A program made the position numbers and the translations under genes. DNA of 64,000 bases from Celoporthe dispersa (Eukaryota > Ascomycota > Sordariomycetes > Diaporthales > Cryphonectriaceae), in the NCBI GenBank assembly GCA_016584495.1, contig WAID01000003.1, positions 4,340,001 to 4,404,000 on the forward strand, written 5' to 3'. Under the pieces are notes generated by a model. The model had not been told where the DNA came from, did not search any database, and saw only the letters and a list, made by a program, of their open reading frames with translations. Below are positions 1 through 9,525 of the stretch, in pieces (position 1 is the first letter of the stretch; every line of letters starts with the position of its first letter).

Positions 1-1451
1 CTTGTGGGTTTCGTGAGATGAGAGAAAAGAAGATCAACGGCTCTGTGATCATCTTGGGTCCCCCTGGCTATAGAGGCGCCCTGGTATGGAGAGATGGGCA
101 GGTGCTCTGCTCTGCCCTGCCCTGCCTGATGGACCTCCTTTTTCCTCGGCTGGCAACCGTGCGTTCTCTTGTCGCAGCCCCGAGCTCCCAAGGTCCCTGG
201 ACCCGCCCGCCCGTTAGTGCTGGGGCGGGTGGCCCGCCGCCGGGCCTATCAAGGGCCAGCCGCCTGGTACTCCACACCCTGGACTTGTAACTCCAACCCC
301 AAACGGCAGAAACGGGGGTCTGCGGTTCGGGTGTGCCCACCTAAATCTGCTAGTGCCAGGAGCTACGACGCTATAAACATTTTAGTACAGGCACCACTGC
401 AGGACTGCCAGTCAGCACCTGCACTGGCCGTTCCACCCCCCAATTACTCCGTATTGGCCTGCAGTCTCCAGCTGGGGCCCTCTCTCCCTCTGTGCCTCCC
501 GCCTCGGCCCTCTGCAAGCTCCCTCTCCCCTCTCTGCTCTGAGGGTGCGGCAGCGGTGCTTGGCCCCTGTCCCCCTGTTCCTGCAACCACACTGGCTTGG
601 CTCCCACTCCCCCATCCATCCTTTCTACTCTCTCTGCCGACCCTTGCCTCTCTTCGCCTTCGACGCCTTTCTCGTCCTCCCCCCCCCATCCCAAGGCCCA
701 GGTTCTCTGCTTTCAAATCACCACTCGTTTTCTTCTTCGTCGCCATTTGTCGACACAAAACTGTTCCGTCCACCACCCAAAACCTGCCCTTGGTCACAAC
801 CTGTGCGATCCCGGCCAGCTCTCTCTCTTCTGCACACTGTCGGTGCTCAAATCCTCTTTTTTTTTTCTTTTTTCCATTTCTCTTTTTCCTTCTTAACCTC
901 AATTGTCCTTACGTTCCTTCCCTCCAGCCATCCTGGCGTCGATTTGAGTCTGCTGAAAGGGGACCCGACCGACCGACCGCTCTACCGGCCACCCTCCTCC
1001 TCACCACACCACCATCACCACCACCGAGACAACGCCCTGCTGTATTGATCGTGCTACAGGTGAGCCTCGAGATATTCCCTATCCTACCCCCTCCAGAGCG
1101 CTCCTTTGCGCTCTCTCTCTCCCAGAGCCTCGTGGGCGAATTTGTCGCAGTGTCCTGCTCTTCTCCCCAGCCTCGTCTGTCAAGATTGCAGCCCACATCT
1201 TCAGATTACACTGAGGTGATTTGGGAAGCTGTAATTTGCCGCACTCCGACTCCCTCGCCCGATAACCTTGCTACCTGCCCGCCGGCCTTGCCTCAGGTGA
1301 CCATCATCAACAACTCAACCAACATACTAATTCCGAGTCAACCCAGATCATTCCGGCGTGCGACATTAATTAACACCCCTCCCCCCCCTATAACAACCGC
1401 GAACCACCTAATTCATCTATCCGGAGCGGAGGCGACAAGAGATCATCCAAG
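1..1451 (+). other. Upstream region and probable 5' leader of the G-alpha gene
   Basis: I see no gene here. The last ~1.2 kb before the G-alpha start is strongly pyrimidine-rich on the + strand, which is common in promoters and leaders of highly expressed fungal genes. A good donor-like site (CAG/GTGAGC) lies at about 1058-1065, with acceptor-like TTCAG or CTCAG sites near 1201 and 1296, so a 5'UTR intron is plausible but unproven. A long open frame on the + strand (169-1467) runs through this composition. It has no recognisable protein features and I reject it as coding. Confidence 0.5.
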
Positions 1452-2850
1452 ATGGGTTGCGGAATGAGTACGGAGGAGAAGGAGGGCAAGGCCCGCAACG
1501 AGGAGATCGAGAACCAGCTGAAGCGCGACCGCATGCAACAGCGTAACGAGATCAAGATGCTACTTCTGGGTATGTCTCCCCGACCATCGACCTCATCGCG
1601 GGTTCGATGGATGCACGCCTCGCTCGACCGGGCCACACACACCGGACCTGCTCGACGATGCAGCCTTTGATGGGTGACCCTCTCACCCCCCCTCATGGGG
1701 CAGCCGCTGACAGAGACATCGCAGGTGCTGGTGAATCCGGAAAGTCCACCATCCTGAAGCAGATGAAGCTCATCCACGAGGGTGGCTACTCGCGCGACGA
1801 GCGGGAGTCGTTCAAGGAGATCATCTTCAGCAACACTGTCCAGTCCATGCGCGTTATCCTCGAGGCTATGGAGTCCCTGGAACTTCCTCTCGAGGACCAG
1901 CGGATGGAGTACCACGTCCAGACCATCTTCATGCAGCCCGCCCAGATCGAGGGCGACGTCCTCCCTCCCGAGGTCGGCAGCGCCATCGAGGCCCTGTGGA
2001 AGGACCGCGGCGTGCAGGAGTGTTTCAAGCGATCCCGGGAATACCAGCTGAACGACTCGGCCAGATAGTAGGTGTCCTAACCTTGGTGTTTTTTCTTTTT
2101 TTTTTTTTAAAAAAAAAAGATCTTGTTTCTCTGCACTTCACGCGAGACTAACTTGGCTGCAGCTACTTTGATAACATCGCCCGCATCGCCGCCCCCGACT
2201 ACATGCCCAACGACCAGGATGTCCTGCGCTCTCGTGTCAAGACGACTGGTATCACCGAGACGACCTTCATCATTGGTGATCTCACCTACCGGATGTTCGA
2301 CGTGGGCGGGCAGCGGTCTGAGCGTAAGAAGTGGATCCACTGCTTCGAGAACGTGACCACCATCCTGTTCCTCGTCGCCATATCCGAGTACGACCAGCTG
2401 CTGTTCGAGGACGAGACCGTCAACCGTATGCAGGAGGCCCTGACCCTGTTCGATTCGATCTGCAACTCGCGGTGGTTCATCAAGACCTCGATCATCCTGT
2501 TCCTGAACAAGATCGATCGGTTCAAGGAGAAGCTGCCCGTCAGCCCCATGAAGAACTACTTCCCCGACTACGAGGGCGGTGACGACTACGCAGCCGCCTG
2601 CGACTACATCCTCAACCGGTTCGTCAGCCTGAACCAGCACGAGACCAAGCAGATCTACACACATTTCACCTGTGCGACGGACACAACACAAATCCGGTTC
2701 GTCATGGCCGCGGTCAACGGTAAGTTTCGGCGCCTCGCTGCTCCTCCCATCTTCTGAAGAAGAAAAAGATCCCAAGCTGACTTTATTTCCTCCCTCTTCC
2801 CTACAGACATCATCATTCAGGAGAACCTGCGTCTTTGCGGTCTGATCTAG
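1452..2850 (+). CDS. gna-1: Heterotrimeric G-protein alpha subunit, fungal group I (Gi-like; GNA-1/MagB/CPG-1 family)
   Basis: GTP-binding alpha subunit that relays signals from seven-helix receptors at the plasma membrane. In related fungi it controls cAMP level, growth, mating and virulence. Exons are 1452-1569, 1725-2067, 2163-2719 and 2807-2850, giving 353 residues, the usual length for the family. Introns have GTATGT/GTAGGT/GTAAGT donors and an ACTAAC branch point in intron 2. Visible motifs: N-terminal MGCGMS (myristoylation and palmitoylation), P-loop GAGESGKS at 40-47, switch I RVKTTG, DVGGQ, NKID, CATDT, and C-terminal CGLI with the cysteine used by pertussis toxin in Gi proteins. 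The protein reads cleanly through every exon with no indel. It is convergent with the DUF3716 gene. The symbol follows Neurospora; magB and cpg-1 are the Magnaporthe and Cryphonectria equivalents. Confidence 0.97.
2096..2118. repeat. T13A10 self-complementary homopolymer inside G-alpha intron 2
   Basis: A run of 13 T followed directly by 10 A, lying between the donor at 2068 and the ACTAAC branch point near 2147. It can fold back on itself. Two similar T/A junctions occur elsewhere in the window (36450-36469 and 57706-57726). Confidence 0.9.
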
Positions 2851-4690
2851 TGAAAACGCTCTTTTTCAGATACCCCTATCACGTTATAATCGCATGATTT
2901 CTTCCTTACGAACGATGTCCTCGTCGGTCTCATGAGAACCTAGATCACTCCCGAAAAGCGGCAGTGCGGGTCATGCTTTGGTCTCACCAATCTAGGCCCC
3001 CCTCCCCCCTTCTTTCTACCTGTCGCGTCGAGAGAAGAAAAAAACAAGTCGATACCACCTTCCTACCATATCATTGCGGCTAGAGTCATCATGGGCAGGT
3101 TCGAGAGTCGCCTGTACAGAACGAAGCAGATGTGGGGAGGCCGAGAAGTGGGATATGCATCTTGAGAGAGAGAGAGAGAGTATCAGAGGGCGGTGTTCAA
3201 TATGTTGTTTAATTACGAGGTCTGACAATGCTGCGGTCGTTCTGTTGTGTTTTTTTATTTTTTATCCTTTTTGATTTTTCTTTTTTCTCACACAAGGGTC
3301 CTTCTGGCGAAGGGCGTCGGGGCAGCCTTGTTCATGGGGCTGGAGAGGCGATGCGCCCGTGGGGGGTAGGCCAGCACACAAAGGATGAGGGAGGGAGGGA
3401 GTAGCTTGTGTTTCCCCGTGGCTGCCTACAGGAAAGAAGACAGCAATCTCGGACAGGTTCTCGGATAACGGCGGTCCCGACATCCACAGGACCGGATGGT
3501 CGGGTTTGTCTATAGCATCACGAGCTCAAATCTTTTCTGAAAACCTTCATTTTTTTTTGCCCCCACCCTTTTCTCCTCCCCTCCACCACCTGTGCCCTGC
3601 CTTTCTTCTCTCCTGTGTCACAAAAAAGGTGGTCTTTTTGTAGGTCCTGTGCTCCATGAGCCGACAGGCCATATTATACAATCAAAGCCTACGGACCAGC
3701 AGTGCGGAAATCCAAATTCTCTTTCAAGATCACGAGCAATGTAAGGTTTTTTCTTCTTCTTCTCTTTCACCTTCCCCAAGACATCAGGACTCGTCTGTCC
3801 AGACCCAGGGCAGACCGACATCCCACCACCTCTCCACAACCAGCACATCTCGTCTCCGAGCGAAACAAAAAGCAGGCGACCTCGTATGCTTGTCGAGACG
3901 GAGAGGTGAGCTTTGAAAGGCCTCTTTCTCTTCCTCCTCCCCCTCTTCTCTCTGTCTCTCTCTGCCCCTTTTGGTTACATTTTATTGCCGGTATCTAGGG
4001 CATTTGTACAAGTTCACAGGGGGGAGAGAGAAAGCGAGACAGCCTCGTTGTGTCTGCTTCCTGGAGAATGGGGAATAGGGGAACATGGTCACTGAGCTCG
4101 GACGGGTTGGGGGGGATGGGCGTTCCAGCCTTGTGTTTGATGTGCGTTGGGGGAGAGAGAGGGGGGAGAGAGAGGGGGGGAGGGAGGGGCGGATTTCTAC
4201 CCAGCATTGAGTGTGAGCCTGGGCCTTTGGGGATCGTTAAATCATAGCTCTCATCCGTGGCAAGACTCCGTGCTCAGGAAAAGGGGAAGGAAAGAAAAAA
4301 AAAAAAGCAGATGTTGGGCTTTGTGTTTGTGGGCGAGGCAGCAGTAAATCATGCTTAGATCCTTCTTTTGTGACGGTTCATGGACACGACCTTGATTTTT
4401 TTTCTTCTTCCTTTTCTTCTTGATTCTAGGGTTGGTTTGTTGGCATATCAGACATGTGTATAAGTGTGTGTTTGTGTGTGTGTGTGTGTGTGCAAGTATT
4501 CCCGCCCCTGCTTTTGATATGTAGGTTTCTGCCCAAGCCAACAGACAGACCACCCCAGAAAGTCAAGAAAGGCGGTGATGGCACTCATACACATATCCCA
4601 ACACCCCAGAGACAGAGCCGCGGGCAGCTGGTGATCCACGGCGCACCCCGAGCTCCTGCAGAAGGCCCAGGCGCGGCCTTGAGGCACACA
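2851..4690. other. Convergent intergenic region between G-alpha and the DUF3716 gene
   Basis: It holds the 3' ends of two convergent genes. I found only low-complexity sequence: a GA run at 3164-3180, G-rich purine blocks near 4140-4190, A-rich patches near 4290-4310 and a (TG)10 run at 4473-4492. Short open frames here lack conserved features and are not annotated. Confidence 0.6.
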
Positions 4691-6379
4691 TCAGCCCGTA
4701 GGCGGCGTGTCATAGTGGCTTTTCAGCTGCTGCTGAACGCCCTCCGCCGCCGCCTGGTCATCCTCCTCGTGGCCCCCCATCCCCAGCTCCTCGTCTTCCT
4801 CTTCCCCCATCACCTCTCCCTCCCTGCCGCCGCCGGCGCCACCCATGTCCTCCTGGCCCAGCGCCCCCGCGATCTCCTCCGCCTGCACGATCTTCAGGGC
4901 CAGCTGCTTCGCCGCGACCTCGACCTCGATCAGCGCCCGCTGGTACGGCGTCGCCTGCCGCACCTGCACCAGCGCCGCCTGTACGGTACCCTTGACGCCC
5001 GCGTCGTGGGAGAAGAGCGCGCCCGAGGCGTTCCACAGCGCTGCGGCCTGCAGCTGGGCGGGCGGGGCGCCTGCGCCGGTGGGCGCGAAGCCGTTCGAGA
5101 CGCCGACGCCGGGCCCCTGGTCGATGGCGGCGGCGCTGGTGGGGATGGGGACGGGGACTGCGTAGGGGTGGGCGGCTGGCTGTGGGGGTTGTGACTTCTC
5201 TATACGCCGGTGTTAGTGTTATTTTTTTTTGTTTTGTTTTTTGGGTCAGTCAGTTATCAGCTCGAGGAGAACCAGACTCCTAAGGGAGGGGATAACATGG
5301 TGTGCGGGCCGGAGACGGGGGACGGGGGGACGGGGGACGGGGGCTCTGCTGACCATGAAACGAGCACCTCGACCCGGAGGCGTTAAACCAGCAGTTGGCA
5401 CAGCTCCCCATCATCTGGCCGCTGTAGACGACACACACGGTCCACGGGCCCTGGCCCTTCCGGCAGTGGGCGCAAGGGTGCGCGGCCTCGGTGCCGGCGA
5501 TCTGCGCGAACAGGGCCTCGACGTTGCTGCGCCGGACGAGGTTGAGGTCCTGCCCGTGGCGGCGCTGCTCGGCCAGGCGCTGGCCCGGGTCCCGCGACAT
5601 GCGCTTCGCGAAGGCGCTGTCGACCTTGAAGCCCTCGTAGCCGGACTCGAGGGCCATCTCCTGGTCGTCCTGAGGGGTTGGGCCTGGGGCGGGGTGTGCT
5701 GCTGCTCCTGTGGCGGTACTGACTGTGGCTGTGGCGTGGGCTGCTGCTGCTGCTGTGGTGGTGATGGCGGTGGTGGGAGCGGCGGCGTTGGTGATCGTCG
5801 TGGTGGTGGTGGTGGTTGTTGTTGCTGCGGCGGGTTGGGCTGGAAGTCGGTCGCTGCGACGAGAGGTTGCGGCGCCGGCATGGTCGAGCCCAGCGGCGGC
5901 GGGGGAGGCGCCGGAGGCTGTAGATCTGCGGCTGCTGCGGCGGCGGCGGCGGCGTAGAGGCCACCCGCGTCCTGGAGCAGCTCTGGGTTCGCGAGGTCGT
6001 CGATGCCATGGTGGTGGTGGTGATGATGATGATGGTGCTGCTGCTGCTGCTGCTGCTGCTGCTCCTGCTGCTGCTGGGTCGGGTCCATGGGTGCCATGGG
6101 GGCCATGTCGTGGTCCATGGCGTCGACATGCGGGTGAGGCCCCCCGCCGTGGTCGTGGATCTGGGCCTGGTCTGCGTCCGGCTCGGTCACGGCGTCGTCG
6201 TCCTCGTCGCCGCGGCCGTAGCCGTGCACGACATGGCCCATCACGTCGTCGGCGGCGGTGTTGCCATGGCTGCCAAAGTGGGCACTGAGATGCTCCTCGT
6301 CGATCCTCCTGTGGGCGTTGGGCCTCCGCTGCTGGGCGGTGGGCTTGACGACCCGGCTGGGCCGTCCTCTGGACTGCAT
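4691..6379 (-). CDS. DUF3716-domain protein with polyQ, polyHis, polyAla and Pro-rich tracts
   Basis: Function unknown; the family is fungal. On the minus strand I model exons 6379-5720, 5669-5354 and 5199-4691 (494 residues). The first ATG used (6379) starts MQSRGRPSRVV; an acceptor-like CTCTCTCAG just upstream suggests a leader intron. Residues 102-124 are polyQ followed by ten His, 143-151 are polyAla, and a Pro/Gln-rich stretch follows. The conserved part (~225-325) has six cysteines spaced C-x2-C-x9-C-x10-C-x2-C-x8-C around GPWTVCV and GSCANCW, which is the DUF3716 signature and probably binds zinc. The C-terminal part has a short predicted coiled coil and an acidic, Gly-rich tail. The intron at 5353-5200 is well supported by a CTAAC branch site and in-frame joining. 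The 50 bp intron at 5719-5670 is less certain: a single missing base near 5670 would join the frames equally well. Confidence 0.8.
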
Positions 6380-6817
6380 CTTGGACTTCTTCCCGGGGTG
6401 GCTGAGAGAGAAGAAGGTCTGGGTTATCACTCAGCTGGTGACAGCTGGCAGGCTCTGGGTGGTGGTAGTGGGTGGTTGGTGGTGTTTGTTGTTGGGGAAG
6501 CTGCAGGCGAGGTCCCCAGTTTTTAGCCTGCCACCCCGGGCGACAGATCAGCGCTCGCTCGGCATTCGGCCCGAGGTCAACAAGGGTTAGGGTTTATTTC
6601 CTGCCACGACTACAATGTGTAGTAGGTACATTGTCACATGGGTACCACGATACAATTTAAAGATGCAGCAGAGAAAGTCAACGTTTTCAGCTCGTAGGAT
6701 TCAGGTGCACGTCAGGATCAGATATGGTTACAGAAACGCCGTTGTCGATGTCTGGACGTGGTCCATACAACAACACCCCTCCTTCTCCTGCACAGACAAG
6801 AGTCCGTCCTCACTGCC
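6380..6817. other. Intergenic region between cdc123 and the DUF3716 gene
   Basis: It carries the promoter of the DUF3716 gene and the 3' end of cdc123 (both minus strand). I see no additional gene or clear motif. Confidence 0.5.
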
Positions 6818-8257
6818 CTACCGCCTCCGGTTCACCATCTCGTTCCACTGCTGGGCAAACTCCCTCAGGCCGCCGGACCCCGACGCGCTGGCATCCACAA
6901 CCTCCTTGGGCAGCTTGTGTGCCGAGTACTGCGGCGAGCTGAAGTTGTACGCCGCAGGATCATCCTTCTCGACCAGCCGTAGTTCCGGCTCGTAATCGTC
7001 CTCGTCGTCGTCGTCGTCATCCTCGTCCTCCTCGTCCTCGCCAGCCGGGCCTGGGTGCCTGTCGGCAAGGTGCAGCCGGACCACCCCCTCTCGATATTCC
7101 CGTCGGTGCCTATCATGGGCCGCGGCACCTCGCGCTCGAGCAGCTCGCCCCAGCTGAAGAGTAGCGTGTCCGTCCTCGGCGCCCAGGGGTTGATGTCGAT
7201 CAGCCTCGCCCGCCCCAGCGTCTTGTCCGGGTCCTCCTCCTCCTCCTGGCCCGAGCCGTCGCTGCTGTCGCTCTGGAGCGGGTCCCTCGCCACCTCGGGG
7301 AGGTAGACGTCGAAGCAGAAGTTCCCGTCCGGGAAGGTGAAGCGCAGCTTGGTGTCGAACAGGTCCCTGACGCGGTCGGTGATCACCCGCCTGTACCTCT
7401 GGAGGAAGTCGTAGTGGTTCAGGTCCCTCTGGGTGATGGCGATGAGGCTCCGCTGCTTGACGAAGCAGCGGAACTCCTGGGCCGTCTGGGGGTTGAAAAA
7501 GGAGCGGAGGACCAGGACGGGCTGGAACCCGAGGCCGGCCGTGGAGCCGCCGGAGGAGGGGGGAGGAGGACGACGCGGTGGCCACGGTCCCGTCGAAGGC
7601 GTGGTCCAGGTCGTGGGTGATGAAGCTGGAGCTCTTGAGCAGCAGGTAGATGTCGTCGGGCGCCGTGCACTTGATGGTGTTCTGGTGGGGCGAGATCCAG
7701 GCCGCGTCCTTGGGCGACGACCAGTTGAGCTTGGGCGCCACCTGCCCGCCCAGCTCCCCTGATCGTGTCCTTGATGGTCTGGTGCAGGGCTGGGAACCGC
7801 TGGTCGGGCGGCAGCCTCGAGGGGCTGCTACTGCTGCTCCCCGCGTCATCCGAGTCCGCATCCGAGTCCGCGTCCGAGTCTTCTTCCTCCTCCGGAACCG
7901 GGCGGGAGTAGGCCGTTGATGTTGGCTCCCAGTCGTCATCACCTCCAGCAGGCCCACTGCTGTCGCTTGACAGGATGATGCCGTCCTCTCTGATGTAGTC
8001 GATGAACTCGGGAGGCAGCTTGATGATGCGTGACCGGATACATGATGTGCGGTATCTGTATGCGCACCTGCTGTTCATCACCGTGACCGTGTCTCCAGGG
8101 AGAAAAAAAAAGCCCATGGCTCTACTTACTTTGGGAACCAATAATCGTACGAGCAGTGGAGGATGTGATCTCTTGTGACGGGGAACGAGATGCTCGGCCC
8201 TGCAGCACTGCTGCTGCTGCTGCCCACAGCCTGCTCCACGCCCTCAAAAGCAGGCAT
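6818..8257 (-). CDS. cdc123: Cell division cycle protein 123 (D123 family), eIF2 assembly factor; frame broken three times
   Basis: Cdc123 is a cytosolic ATP-grasp-like protein that helps assemble the eIF2 translation initiation complex by binding eIF2-gamma; this comes from the yeast family. Exon 1 is 8257-8130 (MPAFEGV..., ending FPVTRDHILHCSYDYWFP) and exon 2 is 8055-6818, joined by a 74 bp intron with donor GTAAGT, giving YRTSCIRSRII. Further family blocks follow: PKLNWSSPKDAAWI, EFRCFVKQRSLIAITQRD, LIDINPWAPRTDTLLFSW, and the C-terminal NFSSPQYSAHKLPK. The frame is interrupted at three short runs: one extra base in 7756-7759, one extra in 7558-7563 and one missing in 7084-7088. Correcting each by one base gives about 454 residues, the normal size. 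The gene is divergent from cwc21. Because it is essential in yeast, consensus error is more likely than pseudogenisation. Confidence 0.9.
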
Positions 8258-8914
8258 CCTGGCCCCTACTCCTGTAAGAAGCTGTCTTCAAGAAGCTGCC
8301 CTCGGATGAAGAAGAGAAGGAGAGAAGAATGAAATAAAAAAAATATAAAATATTAAGAAGAAAAAAAAAGGAAAGAGGAAAAAGGAAAAAGGAAAAAGGA
8401 GAGGTTTCCCCAGACAGCTACTATGATGACTGGGCCCTTATTTATAGGAAGACCCAAAGAAAAAGGTGAAGTTTGACGGGTTGAGTCACAAAGCTTGAGG
8501 AATTGTGACTCTTTTTTTTCTCTCTTCTACTTGTTTTGGGCGGGACAGGAATGGGGATCCTCTCTTCTGGGCGTAGAGCGCAAGACGTCAGAGGGCGACC
8601 CCACTAGCTTCTTCTCCCTGCAGAACCCTGATGGCCCATTCAACACAGCCTGACAGCCTAACGCGTCGCCGCTAAGGCCCTGACCCAGGCGGCCCCCCCC
8701 CCCAACCAGACCGCCTTCCTGGACCGTTTACTGCTGCTGCTCCTGCTGAGGCCTAAACCTGGCTGCGTGCTGATCAACCACAACACCACAGACAAAGCCT
8801 GTGGTGATTCATCTCCGTGGGTGAACACGCATTCCATCCACCAACAAGAGAAAAATCCCCCACGGCCACAACCTCGAACGGCCCTCCCACTCCCTCCAAA
8901 AACACAAAACAGCC
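8258..8914. promoter_or_regulatory. Shared divergent promoter of cdc123 (-) and cwc21 (+)
   Basis: A 657 bp region between the two divergent starts. It contains an A-rich stretch near 8330-8400 (several AAAGGAAAA-like copies), a polyT-like run at 8511-8519 and the inverted GAGTCACAA/TTGTGACTC element at 8483-8511. No other gene is visible. Confidence 0.6.
8483..8511. promoter_or_regulatory. Perfect 9-bp inverted repeat with Gcn4/CPC-1-like half-sites
   Basis: GAGTCACAA (8483-8491) and its exact reverse complement TTGTGACTC (8503-8511) are separated by 11 bp. The left arm is part of TGAGTCA (8482-8488), the bZIP recognition sequence of Gcn4/CPC-1/AP-1 proteins. Binding is inferred from the motif only. 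Confidence 0.5.
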
Positions 8915-9525
8915 ATGTCCGACAACGTAGGCCTCTCCACCCCGCGCGGCTCAGGAACCTCGGGCTACGTCCAGCGCAACCTGGCACACATCAGGCCCCG
9001 CGACAGCGCCGCCCCCTACCCAAAGGACCTCGACAGCCTGCGCCACCGGCAGCGCCAGCCCGACAAGGGCATCCTGGAGCACGACCGCAAGCGCGAGATC
9101 GAGGTCAAGGTGTTTGAGCTGCGCGACGAGCTCGAGGACCAGGAGTAGGTGGCGTCCCCCTCCCCCTCCCCCCTCTCCTTCCCCTTCTTCTTCTCTTTTA
9201 CTCATCACAATTTAGGGTCGACGAGGATGAGATCGAAGAGCGCTGCGAAGCCCTCCGCAAGAAACTCACGGCCGAGCAGGAGCGCGGCGCCGCGGAGCCG
9301 GAGGGGGGCGCCGGTGCCGCCCCGCCCAGGAGAGGTCTCAAGATGCACCAGGTGCACGAGCTCGCGGACGCCAAGATCAAGGAGAGCGAGAGGCTGCGGC
9401 GGGCGCTGAAGATCAGCAAGGACTACGAGGAGGGCAGCCACTGGCGGAGGCAGGAGGAGCGGCTGCAGAAGGCGGTGGACAAGGACCAGGACCAGGACCA
9501 GGCCCGGGGCGGGGAGAGGGGCTGA
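8915..9525 (+). CDS. cwc21: Pre-mRNA-splicing factor Cwc21-like (cwf21 domain)
   Basis: Spliceosome-associated protein; in yeast Cwc21 sits near Prp8 and Snu114 in the activated spliceosome, and the human counterpart is SRRM2. Exons are 8915-9144 and 9216-9525, with a 71 bp intron (GTAGGT...TTTAG) that joins EDQE to VDEDEIEERCEALRKK in frame, giving 179 residues. The N-terminus MSDNVGLSTPRGSGTSGYVQ is the conserved Cwc21 start. The cwf21 motif around residues 48-90 reads KGILEHDRKREIEVKVFEL and continues across the intron. The C-terminal half is basic/acidic and helical (HELADAKIKESERLR). It shares its promoter with cdc123 and reads intact. Confidence 0.93.

Noticed and set aside
169..1467. 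432-residue open frame upstream of and overlapping the G-alpha start
   Set aside because: It is Pro/Ser/Leu-rich because of the pyrimidine-rich leader, in a different frame from G-alpha, and has no family features.
5229..6526. Several long open frames antisense to the DUF3716 gene (poly-Val, poly-Leu, Gly-rich)
   Set aside because: They are shadows of the CAG/CAC/GCG repeats read on the other strand.
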